This document shows positions 8,611 to 17,131 of a stretch of 64,000 nucleotides of DNA, piece after piece. This stretch comes from JACCTH01 sp050741915 (GTDB lineage Bacteria; Actinomycetota; Acidimicrobiia; Spongiisociales; ZC4RG35). The notes beneath the pieces were generated by a model. That model had not been told where the DNA came from. It did no database searches and was given only the letters and a program-made list of their open reading frames with translations. The translations under genes and the position numbers were made by a program. The DNA lies in NCBI GenBank assembly GCA_050741915.1, contig JBOGEX010000110.1, forward strand, positions 62,001 through 126,000, read 5' to 3'. Positions within the stretch are counted from its first letter, which is position 1; the number at the start of each line of letters is the position of its first letter.

Positions 8611-9792
8611 TTGCCTTCCGCGGCGATCACCGCGAACAAGAAAGCGGTGCGAGGTTGGCTGCTGTACGACCTCGCCAACACGATCTTCGCTCTGGGGGTC
8701 ATCGGTCTCTATTTTCCCGCCTGGCTGCGCGAGGAAGGGGGACGCGACAGCGCCCTGGCGGTAACTGAAGCCGCGGCTGGAGTGGCGGTGATCGTCTTGG
8801 CCGCCTGGCTCGGCGCCCAAACCGATCGCAGTGGCCGCCGGCTCCCCTTGCTCGCGGTGACCACGGCCTCGGCCATCGTCGCCACCTCCCTTCTCGGCAG
8901 CTTCGGATTGGGCCCGTCTCTCGTCATTCTCGGGTTCGGGCTGGTCGGCTTCAACCTCGGCTCGGCGCTCTACGACGCTCTGCTCTCCCAAGTCAGTGAC
9001 CACCAGAATCGCGGGCGCATCTCTGGCCTCGGCGTCGCCATCGGCTACATGGGCTCTTTCGTCGGACTGGGGATCGGACGGCTCACTCTCGAGCGAGGTG
9101 GTTATGCGCTCACCTTTCGTTCGCTTGCCCTGGCTTTCTTGGTTTTCGCTGTGCCTCTCTTTGTCTGGTTGCGAGAGGTCCCTGCATCGGCGCCGGCCCG
9201 CAGAGCAGGAATGATCCAGTCGTGGCGGGCGGCTGCCCGCGAACCGGGGATGGCTCGATTTCTCGTCGGTCGCTTCCTTTACACCGACGCCATCAACACA
9301 CTGATCGGCGGCTTCCTCGCCCTTTTCGTGATCTCCGAGCTTGGCCTCAGCACCGACGAGGTCAACACGCTCCTCGCCATCGCCATCATCGCTGCCATGG
9401 GAGGAGGACTGCTCGGGGGACGAGCGGCAACTCGCATCGGAGCGCGGAAAAGTCTCCGGATGACTCTGCTCGTGTGGGCAGCGGCGATTCTGCTCGGTGC
9501 TTTCGCCGCGGTCTTCGATCTTTCTTCCCTGGTCTGGATCGTGGGGGTGATGGGTGGCCTCGCCCTGGGAGCCACCTGGGCCAGCGACCGTGTGCTGATG
9601 TATGACCTGAGCCCACCCGAAAGGCTGGGCGAGTTCTACGGCCTCTACGCCACCGTCGGCCGTTTCGCCACAATCGTCGGTCCTTTGGTTTGGGCGCTGA
9701 TTGTCGACGTTCTCCGATGGGGTCGACCGGCCGCGATGGTGGGACTTTCTGTCTTTGTGCTAGCCGGGTGGCAGGTGATTGGCCGCAAGTAA
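8611..9792 (+). CDS. MFS transporter, UMF1/Atg22-like family
   Basis: 393 residues from TTG, with about twelve hydrophobic helices. The opening RGWLLYDLANTIFALGV is characteristic of the UMF1 (Atg22/BtlA-like) group of the major facilitator superfamily, and GAQTDRSGRRLPLL fits the conserved loop between helices 2 and 3. It sits in the inner membrane and would move a small solute, coupled to protons. The substrate cannot be told from sequence. It is 11 nt after the MDR dehydrogenase and probably in the same transcript, so the two may handle related compounds. Confidence 0.85.
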   Translation: MPSAAITANKKAVRGWLLYDLANTIFALGVIGLYFPAWLREEGGRDSALAVTEAAAGVAVIVLAAWLGAQTDRSGRRLPLLAVTTASAIVATSLLGSFGLGPSLVILGFGLVGFNLGSALYDALLSQVSDHQNRGRISGLGVAIGYMGSFVGLGIGRLTLERGGYALTFRSLALAFLVFAVPLFVWLREVPASAPARRAGMIQSWRAAAREPGMARFLVGRFLYTDAINTLIGGFLALFVISELGLSTDEVNTLLAIAIIAAMGGGLLGGRAATRIGARKSLRMTLLVWAAAILLGAFAAVFDLSSLVWIVGVMGGLALGATWASDRVLMYDLSPPERLGEFYGLYATVGRFATIVGPLVWALIVDVLRWGRPAAMVGLSVFVLAGWQVIGRK

Positions 9793-9801
9793 CAGCGTCG
9801 G

Positions 9802-10779
9802 TCAGGCCCGCGGAAACGGCCGGTGATCGTCGCGATCGATGCCGTGGGTCAAACTTTCTTCGACGAAGTAGGGGACGGGGAGATCACGGGTTTCTCGGTG
9901 CCCGGCGACTAGGCGGCGGCCGATCTCGGCGAACCAGGTCGAGTTCGGCACCTCCCACGGCCAGGGACGGATGCCTTCCCGCGCCCCCACCAGAGCTCCC
10001 ACCATCGTTGCCAGCTGGCTCCCACCCGCCTCCGCTGCCGCTCGCAACACACCGTCTGGACCTTGATTCGAACCGCAAGCCAGGGCGACGGCTGTCAAAA
10101 CCCCTTCGGGAGCCTCGGTCCAACCGAACTCCTCGAGCACCCTCCGTGGACCCTCGCTGACCAACGAGCGCGCCTCGAGAAAACGGTGGGGAAAACGCCG
10201 CGCCTCATCGACATTGGTGAAGGTCGCTTCCTCCTCGATCCGAGAGAGAGCCCGGCTGGCAATCTCGGCCGCGGCGGACAAAAGGTCGCGGCCGGTTTGG
10301 CCGAAGCAGCTAGCCGCGGTCGCACCGGCCAGCGCCGCCGTCGCCACTGCTGTGGTGGCGTCGAGGTGCGTCAACCTCGAAACTTCGAGAGCTCCGACCG
10401 TCAGCTCTTCGGGCCGGCGCCGAAACCACACCCCAACCGGGGCTACCCGGGCGGCGGGCTCGGCGCTCGGAACGGAAGAGCGTCGGGACTGGTCGGATTC
10501 GACCGCCGTAACCCATTCCTCGAAGTCGGGGCTGACCGCTCGATACACCGACGGGTTGGACGAATCGGCCGCCAGCTCCGACCACTCTCTAGCGAGCGAT
10601 GACCCTTGCACCCCGTCGTTGGCCATCAGGTGATAGGCCACGACGGTGGCTTGCTGGGTCAGCGCCGAATAGGCGATCTCACTCGCAGCACCCGCCACGT
10701 CTCCGGCCGCGGCGGCCAACAAGGCCCCTGCCCCTTCACCGTTGACGAGCGAAAATAGAGGGCCTTTCGCGTCTGACAA
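9802..10779 (-). CDS. ADP-ribosylglycohydrolase-fold protein lacking the metal-binding aspartates (probable pseudoenzyme)
   Basis: 325 residues, all-helical, beginning GALLAAAAGDVAGA as in DraG/ARH proteins. The family then needs Y-(T/S)-D-D-T for magnesium; here the place reads YSALTQQ. The second site, normally GG-DTDT followed by a VGA segment, reads GGSQLATMVGA. RVAPVGVWF matches the conserved R-x-A-P-x-G block. All expected metal-binding aspartates are therefore missing, so hydrolysis of ADP-ribosyl bonds is unlikely and a binding or regulatory role is more plausible. It converges on the MFS gene with 9 nt between and is divergent from the lipid kinase. Confidence 0.75.
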   Translation of the reverse strand: MSDAKGPLFSLVNGEGAGALLAAAAGDVAGAASEIAYSALTQQATVVAYHLMANDGVQGSSLAREWSELAADSSNPSVYRAVSPDFEEWVTAVESDQSRRSSVPSAEPAARVAPVGVWFRRRPEELTVGALEVSRLTHLDATTAVATAALAGATAASCFGQTGRDLLSAAAEIASRALSRIEEEATFTNVDEARRFPHRFLEARSLVSEGPRRVLEEFGWTEAPEGVLTAVALACGSNQGPDGVLRAAAEAGGSQLATMVGALVGAREGIRPWPWEVPNSTWFAEIGRRLVAGHRETRDLPVPYFVEESLTHGIDRDDHRPFPRA

Positions 10780-10838
10780 CGGCTCCGAGACTAACCAGTT
10801 ACGCTTTCCCGCCTAGACCCCATCTCGCTCTTTTCGCT

Positions 10839-11765
10839 GTGCAACGACTTCTCCTTATCGCCAACCCCGCCTCTTCTCAATTCACCGGTGGCGTCCATCG
10901 CAAGGTCTCTCGGATCCTCAGCAAGCGATTTGCGGTCGATCCGGCGTGGCCACAGTCGGCTGATCATGCCCGCCAGCTCACCGCCCAAGCTGTCGCCGAC
11001 TCGTATGACGTCGTCGCGGCCATGGGAGGTGACGGGGTTGTTCATCACATCGGTCAGGCCCTGGCCGGAACCGAGACCGCTTTGGCGGTGATTCCGACCG
11101 GGACCACCAACGTCTACTCGCGGCTCTATGGGATTCCGGCCAAGCCAACGGCGGCAGCCAAACTCGTGGTGGGCGCTCACGACCGCCGCTGGGAGCCGCT
11201 GCTCGAGATCGAAGGAGTAAACGAAGTGGGGCCGGTAAGCCAGTACGCCCTGTTTGCCGCCGGCTTCGGCTTCGACGCCGAGGTCGTCAAGGCCGCTGAG
11301 GGCGAGCCCTATCGCAAGTACTGGTTCGGGGGCCTCCATTACGGGCGCAAGGCTGTCGCCACAGTCCTCAGCAAGTACCGCACCCGCAAGCCGAACTTAC
11401 TCGTCACCGCCGGAGACCGCCGGGCCGAGGCCGTGGCAGTACTCGCCCAGTTCCATCCGATCTACACCTACTTCGGCAAACTCGCTCTCACTCTTTCGAA
11501 GGTGCCACCGGAGCCTCTCACCCTGCTGGTAGTGGAAGCCATTCCGGCCCGGCGACTGTTTCGGATTGCCGCCAACGTTCTCCTGCGTCGGAACCTGGCC
11601 TCGGTCCCGGGCTTGCGGGTCTGGGAAGGCGTCCAGTCTTTCACCATCACGGCCGATCCTCCCACTGAAGGCCAGGCAGACGGCGAGCTGAGCGGCGCCT
11701 GGAAAGAGGTGGGGGCAACCTGCCGCAGCGGTGCCATGCGGGTAATCGTCCCCCCGTCGACTTAG
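10839..11765 (+). CDS. Diacylglycerol kinase-family lipid kinase
   Basis: 308 residues from GTG. ANPAS near the N-terminus, AAMGGDGVVHHIGQAL near residue 62 (the GGDG nucleotide loop) and IPTGTTNVYSR near 85 are the catalytic-domain motifs of the DAGK/YegS/sphingosine kinase family. The C-terminal half is the beta-rich lipid-binding domain. It would phosphorylate a diacylglycerol-like or other lipid alcohol at the membrane face. The usual G-T-x-N-D-F/x-A is GTTNVYSR here, a common actinobacterial form. The stop codon overlaps that of the convergent GTPase gene by 4 bp. Confidence 0.88.
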   Translation: MQRLLLIANPASSQFTGGVHRKVSRILSKRFAVDPAWPQSADHARQLTAQAVADSYDVVAAMGGDGVVHHIGQALAGTETALAVIPTGTTNVYSRLYGIPAKPTAAAKLVVGAHDRRWEPLLEIEGVNEVGPVSQYALFAAGFGFDAEVVKAAEGEPYRKYWFGGLHYGRKAVATVLSKYRTRKPNLLVTAGDRRAEAVAVLAQFHPIYTYFGKLALTLSKVPPEPLTLLVVEAIPARRLFRIAANVLLRRNLASVPGLRVWEGVQSFTITADPPTEGQADGELSGAWKEVGATCRSGAMRVIVPPST

Positions 11766-12826
11766 CTCCCCTCCCGGAGGCTCACCTCGAGTTCAGTAGC
11801 CAGGGCTCGTGACAATGCCCGCGGTCGGAGACCATCTCGCAAGGCTCGACCCAGAGTCGCGTCGAGGTGCCGGTCGATTTCCTCGCTCGGTTCCGAGATG
11901 ACGTCGAGGGAAACTCGCAGCTCAGGTGCTTCGGCCGTCAGGGCGTCGACGAAATCGCCCAGCTCGCGGCGGGCAGCATCCGGTGACCGCTGCCAGTCGA
12001 TAGCGGCCCGGGCGCGAGCTGACTCCCATCTTTCGGTGAAACCCACCGGAGCGAGACAGGGAGCGATGAGGTCCAGCACTCGCTTGAGCTCTATTCGCAT
12101 CCGCTGTTCGCCGGTGCCGATGCCCTCCGCCTTCCTCGTGATCGTTTCCACCAACTCTTCGATCCCAAACGGAGGACCGGCCGGCGGATCGGCCGCAGTG
12201 GCAAGCACCGCCGGCTCGGCAAAGCCATCGCTTCTGAGGGCCCACTCGAGATCCTCGGTGACCGCTGCGACCTCGCCGTCAACGAGTCGATCGATCTGGT
12301 TGAGAACAAAGACGTAGGAGCCCTCATGGGCTACGAGGGGGCGGAAGAACTGATCGTGGATCACACGGTCGCGATACTTTTCAGGGTCGGTCACCCAAAC
12401 GACGATATCAAGGATCGCCAGCATGTCTTCGACCTGATGGCGGTGATCAACTGCCACCGAGTCGACATCGGGGAGGTCGATCAGAGTTAGCGACTCTGGT
12501 GTTTCCAGCTCGACGATGTCTTCGAGTCCCAACTCTTGCCACAGCCCTTCGAGGCGATTGGCGATCGACGGCGGCACGACCACTAGTGGGCGCGAGGTAG
12601 TTGGCCGCATTGCTCCTGGATCCGAGACCGGCTGGCCCATGATTGCATTGAGAAGACTGGACTTGCCGGAGCCGGTGCTACCGGCCAGCCCCACCACGAT
12701 TCCGGAGTAGGCCCGCCGATGGCGCAACTTCTTCGCAGTCACGGCCAGGAGAGTGAACTCATCGGGTGGGAGGTGGTCAGCGGCGCTCGATACCAAACGA
12801 TCGAGCAAGTCAAGAAGCTCGATCAC
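11762..12826 (-). CDS. Dynamin/YfjP-like GTPase, second of a coupled pair
   Basis: 354 residues. The open frame extends further upstream, but the likely start is GTG at 12826, whose last two bases begin the upstream gene's TGA (GTGA coupling); the conserved domain starts there. P-loop GSTGSGKSS at about 49-57, switch DLPDVDS, and LNQIDRL supplying the guanine-specificity motif (N-Q-x-D). The C-terminus is helical. Paired large GTPases of this kind occur in actinobacteria and are sometimes labelled dynamin-like or ABC proteins; a membrane or cell-envelope role is suggested but unproved. Unlike its partner it keeps an intact specificity motif. Confidence 0.85.
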   Translation of the reverse strand: MIELLDLLDRLVSSAADHLPPDEFTLLAVTAKKLRHRRAYSGIVVGLAGSTGSGKSSLLNAIMGQPVSDPGAMRPTTSRPLVVVPPSIANRLEGLWQELGLEDIVELETPESLTLIDLPDVDSVAVDHRHQVEDMLAILDIVVWVTDPEKYRDRVIHDQFFRPLVAHEGSYVFVLNQIDRLVDGEVAAVTEDLEWALRSDGFAEPAVLATAADPPAGPPFGIEELVETITRKAEGIGTGEQRMRIELKRVLDLIAPCLAPVGFTERWESARARAAIDWQRSPDAARRELGDFVDALTAEAPELRVSLDVISEPSEEIDRHLDATLGRALRDGLRPRALSRALATELEVSLREGS

Positions 12827-13968
12827 GACTCTTCGAAACTGGCGTCCAATATCGCTTGCCACCCGGTCTCCAACGAATCGATTAAGGCGGCATCCGGAAG
12901 AGGGCGCAAGGCGAGCTCGGTGGCGATGACCTGCTCGGCAACGATCGAATAGGGAGGCAGCGACTCCCGGAGAATCTCGGTCGACCGCGGCGATAGGGCG
13001 GCGTTTCCCAGTGCCTCGCGCACCCGTTCCTCGATTCGGTCTCGAAGATCGGTCTGGACTCCCGCCTTCCGAAACCGCCACCGAGGAACCTTGTGGTTGG
13101 AAGTGATGTCGGCCAGCTCGGCGGCCGCTTTCTCCAACGCCCTTCTCTCGTCCAGGCTCTGTTGTTGGGAGGCACCCAAGCCAGCCCGCAAGGGGGCCAC
13201 TAGCGCCGCCACCCTGTCCGAGGCCTGGTCCATGGCCTCCTCCCGGACCACTTCGCTCAGGTCGCGGAGAAACCCGGCCAACCGTTGCACAGATTGCCGA
13301 CTGAGACGCTTGCGAAGTGGATCGATCCGTTGCTCGGAGATGGTGAAGACTCTCAGGTGCTCGAGGCCAGCTTTCCGGAGGCGGGCGAGGAGGTCGTTGC
13401 GAGCCCCAGCGGAGCGGGGGGGCACCCTGTTAAGCACGATCGCCACTGGCCGGCTGCGAACGAGCATCTCGAGTGTCGTCCAGACGAGTTGGTCTCCATA
13501 CCGGGCTGCAGTCGTGACGAACAAGATGAAGTCGGCCGCCTGTGAAACCGCCAATGCTTCCGCACGATGCTCGATGAGATCGGAGTCGAGATCGGGGGTA
13601 TCCACCAGGGCGAGACGGTCGAGCAGAGGATGATCCCCCACCAAGACCGGCCCCAGATGAGCCAGGTTCTCGGCGGCAGCTTCTTCTGCCCAAACCCGCG
13701 CCCGCTTGGTGGTTGGCCTGAGCACTCCCGGCATCGAGACGACTTCGCCAGCGAGTGAGTTCAATAGGGTCGACTTCCCGGCGCCCGTCGAACCCACCAG
13801 GGCGACTATCAGTGGTGGCGAGTCCTTGATACGAGGTAGGAGATAATTGTCGAGGATCGATACGGCTTCGTCCCGGGCCGGACGCATAATCTCATCGAGG
13901 GCAATCGAGGAGAGGGTGGAGGACAGAAGCGATAGATCGCCGTACAAACGGGTCTGCCTCCGAGTCAC
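12823..13968 (-). CDS. Dynamin/YfjP-like GTPase, first of a coupled pair
   Basis: 381 residues. The N-terminal helix is followed by the P-loop GSTGAGKST (about 59-67), a VLRPTTKRARV switch-I region, DTPDLDS (G3) and VLNRVPPRS where NKxD is expected. The aspartate is absent at this G4 position, so guanine specificity may be relaxed, or the partner may supply it. A helical C-terminal domain with a basic stretch (KVPRWRFRKAG) follows and could touch membrane. Strong similarity to the downstream GTPase and the GTGA overlap imply a heteromeric product made in equal amounts. Confidence 0.85.
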   Translation of the reverse strand: MTRRQTRLYGDLSLLSSTLSSIALDEIMRPARDEAVSILDNYLLPRIKDSPPLIVALVGSTGAGKSTLLNSLAGEVVSMPGVLRPTTKRARVWAEEAAAENLAHLGPVLVGDHPLLDRLALVDTPDLDSDLIEHRAEALAVSQAADFILFVTTAARYGDQLVWTTLEMLVRSRPVAIVLNRVPPRSAGARNDLLARLRKAGLEHLRVFTISEQRIDPLRKRLSRQSVQRLAGFLRDLSEVVREEAMDQASDRVAALVAPLRAGLGASQQQSLDERRALEKAAAELADITSNHKVPRWRFRKAGVQTDLRDRIEERVREALGNAALSPRSTEILRESLPPYSIVAEQVIATELALRPLPDAALIDSLETGWQAILDASFEES

Positions 13969-13989
13969 GATGGAGACGCTAACGGCGGG

Positions 13990-14733
13990 TCAGTTGTTTA
14001 TCGCCAGGGCCGCTTGCCCCTCCGGACACTCCTCCCACAGAGGGCAGTACCGACACCAGGGACCGGCCCGTCGCTCAGCTTCGATGGATCTGCGGACGAA
14101 GTTCACGAGATCGGCCACTCTCGTGGCGACAGCCGCTAGCGTCGAGACCGTGGGCCTGTCTGTGAGGCTTTCGCCGGTTTGCAGCGAGATCGCTTCGACC
14201 CGAGGAAGCGTTCCTTCCTCCAGACACCAAACCAGCGCGTAGAAGAGAAGCTGTTCGAGCGGATCGCCCAACGGCCCGGTCTTCCAATCGCGCAAGAGCG
14301 GTCCCGCAAACACGGCGTCGATCTGTCCCACCAGGGTGACGTCGTCAGTGACTTCATGCTGGAGACTGACTTCGGCTCTTTCAAACCCGTCGACCGGCAA
14401 CTTGACAAAGCGTCGGTAGAGATCACTCGCCTCCGAAATGACCGGCGAAAGGAGCGACGGCCGGTTAAGCCCAGCGGCCGCGATCTTGTTGTTGAGAGTG
14501 GTGCTGCCTATTACCTCGCGAGCAGTTTGCTCGGGGTCGTCAATCGGTCCGTTCTGGAGGTGACGTGCGATCAATCCATGAGTGAGGCCACCGCGGAAGG
14601 ACGCCTTCGATTCCTTCGGATAACGACCACGAAAACGCCCGAGCCCTTGTGCTGGGCAGCGCCGATAGGCGATGTAAGTAGTGGCCGAAACCGAGATCGG
14701 GTCGCCCGGTTGCATCGGTGGAAACTCAATCAC
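13990..14733 (-). CDS. PD-(D/E)XK nuclease with predicted 4Fe-4S cluster (Cas4/RecB-like, stand-alone)
   Basis: 247 residues. A histidine (GLTHG, H52), GQIDAVF (D139) and LRDWKTG (D149 and K151) form the nuclease core motifs. Cysteine 26 (YRRCPAQ) pairs with a C-terminal trio C227, C230 and C236 (WCRYCPLWEECP), the spacing of the iron-sulfur staple in Cas4 and AddB. It probably degrades DNA from an end. No cas gene or CRISPR array lies nearby, so a DNA-repair or unknown role is preferred to CRISPR adaptation. It follows the GTPase pair in direction and may share their transcript, being 21 nt upstream of them. Confidence 0.82.
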   Translation of the reverse strand: MIEFPPMQPGDPISVSATTYIAYRRCPAQGLGRFRGRYPKESKASFRGGLTHGLIARHLQNGPIDDPEQTAREVIGSTTLNNKIAAAGLNRPSLLSPVISEASDLYRRFVKLPVDGFERAEVSLQHEVTDDVTLVGQIDAVFAGPLLRDWKTGPLGDPLEQLLFYALVWCLEEGTLPRVEAISLQTGESLTDRPTVSTLAAVATRVADLVNFVRRSIEAERRAGPWCRYCPLWEECPEGQAALAINN

Positions 14734-14813
14734 CTGCGCATCGTACGAGGCGAGGCTGTCAGAAGACCAGAACCCTCTAGACTCCCGAGACGTCTCAGGG
14801 GGAAACCCAATAC

Positions 14814-16751
14814 ATGCCTTCCAACGCGCCCGCGCCAGCCGTCACTGCCCCCTCCTCGGTTGGCACCCTCCCAAATCGTCCCCGCCTTCTCTGGGTTCTC
14901 GGCGGCCTTTTCTTGGCCGTGCTCATTGCCTATGGCGGGACTCGGCTGCTATCGACGGGCGAGGTAATGGGCTCGGTCACGGCCGATCAAATCGAACTCG
15001 GCGGGCTGTCGCCGGGGGCAGCGGCAGACACCCTGGTGGGCCTCGAGGACAGCCTGGGCAATACACCGGCGGAGTTCACGATCCTCGATCGCTCCCTGCT
15101 CCTGGCCCCAGAGTCGGTGGGATTCGACCTCAACGAAGAGGCGATGGTGCAAAGCGCGATGAAGGTCGGACGAAGTGGCAATCCCTTCGGCGAATTCGCG
15201 TGGTGGATGACCCATCTCTTCTCCTCTACTCCAATTCCGTTGAGTGCCACCCTCGATCCGGGTGCCCTCGAGCTGGTGCTCTCCGCCTGGGATACCGAAG
15301 TCATCGGAAACCCACCGTTTCCAGGAAGCGTCGTCGTCGCAGGGACCGAGGTCGTCGGCGAGTACCCGCGGGCCGGCCAAGAGATCGATCGCAACGTCGC
15401 TCCCGACATCATCCTGGCCCAAGCTTCGACCAGTGACCGCAGGTCTACCCCCCTTCCGGTGACGGAGATGGCACCGAGCCTCACCAACAGCGACATCGAC
15501 GCCGCCGTGCGCGAGGGCGAGTTGCTTTTGGCCGGACCCGTGACTCTCACCAATCGGGAGCGGGAAAAGCAGGTGAGCTTTTCGGTGCAGGAGCTGGCAG
15601 ATGCTCTCGTCCCCGATCTCGGGATCGACGAGATCACATTTGGCTTTGATCCCCAAGTGGTCAGTTCGTATCTCGAGCCGCTGCGGGCTGACCTGGAACA
15701 GGCGCCGATCAACGCCGAGTTGTCGGTGGACGGGGACTATGTAACGGTGATCCCCGGAGTCCGCGGGACCGTGGTCAACCCGGAGGCGACGGCCGAGAGC
15801 CTGTTCAGGGCGGCGAGTTCGGCGTCTCGCGCCGGTCCGCTTCCGATCGACGAGTCGGTCGATCCCGAGGTAACCACCACCGAGCTCGAAGCGCTCAACA
15901 TCAATCACAAGGTCAGCCAATTCACGACCTATCACGATTGCTGCCAGAACCGGGTGACCAACATCCACTCGATTGCCGACAAGGTGAACAACACGATCAT
16001 CGAGGCGGGCGAGGAATTCTCACTCAACGAGGCGGTGGGTCAGCGCACGGCCGAAGACGGTTACCTCGAAGATGGGGCAATCATCGGCGGACGGCTTGAG
16101 AACGCGATCGGCGGTGGGGTCAGCCAATTCGCCACGACGTTCTACAACGCTGTCTTCTGGGGTGGGTTTGAGGACATCGCCCACAAGCCCCACAGCTTTT
16201 ACTTCAGCCGTTATCCCCTCGGAATCGAAGCGACCATTTCCTGGCCGCTCCCCGACGTCCGCTTCCGCAACAACACCGACAGCGCCATCCTCATCCGCAC
16301 GTTCTACAGTCGCACTTCGATCTCGGTCGCCTTCTACAGCGACAATGACGGACGGATCCTGGTTGGTGAACAGAGTGGGGGTGAGCTACGGGTGTTTGCC
16401 GCTACCGAAGGCGGTGAGAATGCCCGCCGGGTATCGGCTGACGTCACCGAACCCACCAACTACCGGGACCCGCCTCCCCCCCGCTATATCGGTGATCCAG
16501 CCATCGTCCCTCCCGAACAGAAGGAGGATCAATCTCCGGCCCGCGGCTACACCGTAGGAGTCACTCGTTTTATCACCGTCGGCGACCAAACCCGAGAAGA
16601 CCACTGGACTGTGGTTTATTCGCCCCGCCAGCAGATCATCCTCGTCCATCCCTGCCAGATCGAGGGCTCAGGGGTGTCGTGCCCCTCCACGACCACCGCC
16701 CCACCGGTCACGACTGCGCCGACGGCTCCTCCAACGACTGCGGCTCCGTAA
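14814..16751 (+). CDS. Membrane-anchored VanW-domain protein with repeated peptidoglycan-binding-like domains
   Basis: 645 residues. A proline-rich cytoplasmic start is followed by one transmembrane helix (about 25-45), so the bulk lies outside the membrane. The middle holds two repeats of the putative peptidoglycan-binding domain found in VanW and L,D-transpeptidase proteins (for example the stretch after GSVVVAGTEVVGEYPRAGQEID). The VanW domain spans about 355-500: NRVTNIHSIADKVN, GEEFSLNEAVGQRT, GGGVSQFATT. A threonine/proline-rich tail ends the protein. A cell-wall role, not vancomycin resistance, is expected. Start ATG 14814 follows CAGGGGGAAA. Confidence 0.87.
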   Translation: MPSNAPAPAVTAPSSVGTLPNRPRLLWVLGGLFLAVLIAYGGTRLLSTGEVMGSVTADQIELGGLSPGAAADTLVGLEDSLGNTPAEFTILDRSLLLAPESVGFDLNEEAMVQSAMKVGRSGNPFGEFAWWMTHLFSSTPIPLSATLDPGALELVLSAWDTEVIGNPPFPGSVVVAGTEVVGEYPRAGQEIDRNVAPDIILAQASTSDRRSTPLPVTEMAPSLTNSDIDAAVREGELLLAGPVTLTNREREKQVSFSVQELADALVPDLGIDEITFGFDPQVVSSYLEPLRADLEQAPINAELSVDGDYVTVIPGVRGTVVNPEATAESLFRAASSASRAGPLPIDESVDPEVTTTELEALNINHKVSQFTTYHDCCQNRVTNIHSIADKVNNTIIEAGEEFSLNEAVGQRTAEDGYLEDGAIIGGRLENAIGGGVSQFATTFYNAVFWGGFEDIAHKPHSFYFSRYPLGIEATISWPLPDVRFRNNTDSAILIRTFYSRTSISVAFYSDNDGRILVGEQSGGELRVFAATEGGENARRVSADVTEPTNYRDPPPPRYIGDPAIVPPEQKEDQSPARGYTVGVTRFITVGDQTREDHWTVVYSPRQQIILVHPCQIEGSGVSCPSTTTAPPVTTAPTAPPTTAAP

Positions 16752-17046
16752 GCGGCTCGGCGTAGAAGCGAAAGAAGCCCGAGACCACTGCCGCCGCGCC
16801 GTCGATGGCTGCGGTATCCCAACCGCCGGGACGTCGCATCGAGACCGTATTCGACATCACGTAGACATGGTCGATGCCCAAATCGGCCTCGAAAAGGCGG
16901 GCAGCCAGTTGGGCCGGAAAGGTCTCGCGCTCAGCCGAAGCCTCAGAGAACGCCTCACCATCCTGGCCCGACCAAGAGCGATCGGCCGAGATGATGAGAT
17001 TTTCCCCTAGCTCCGTCTTATCAAGGACCTCGATCGTCTGACCCAC
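16708..17046 (-). CDS. Hypothetical protein
   Basis: 112 residues if GTG 17046 is used; the frame is open further upstream, but that part covers the hairpin element at 17073-17114 and the end of pyruvate kinase, so a late start is preferred. The sequence (ENLIISADRSW, HVYVMSNTVSMRRPGGWDTAAIDGA) looks like a genuine compact alpha/beta protein but I do not recognise it. It overlaps the convergent VanW gene by 44 bp at the 3' end. The existence of the gene is likely rather than certain. Confidence 0.5.
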   Translation of the reverse strand: MGQTIEVLDKTELGENLIISADRSWSGQDGEAFSEASAERETFPAQLAARLFEADLGIDHVYVMSNTVSMRRPGGWDTAAIDGAAAVVSGFFRFYAEPLTEPQSLEEPSAQS

Positions 17047-17072
17047 CAAGCGATAGTACCGGGCCCATTGCG

Positions 17073-17114
17073 AACCCAGGGTTGTAGACGTCGTCCAACA
17101 ACGTCTACAGCCCA
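17073..17114 (-). repeat. 42-nt hairpin element R2, copy C
   Basis: Read on the - strand: TGGGCT, a 25-nt palindrome (GTAGACG...CGTCTAC, almost perfect), then AACCCTGGGTT. It follows the pyruvate kinase stop codon (17132) by 17 nt and precedes the hypothetical gene. The stem sequence differs from copies A and B although the fold is kept. Confidence 0.85.
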
Positions 17115-17131
17115 GAGACCGAGTCGACCGG

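Noticed and set aside
13990..14733. Cas4-like nuclease as evidence of CRISPR
   Set aside because: No repeats with regular spacers and no cas1, cas2 or effector gene were seen in the window.
14949..15968. 339-codon - strand frame
   Set aside because: Antisense to the VanW-domain gene; no recognisable domain.
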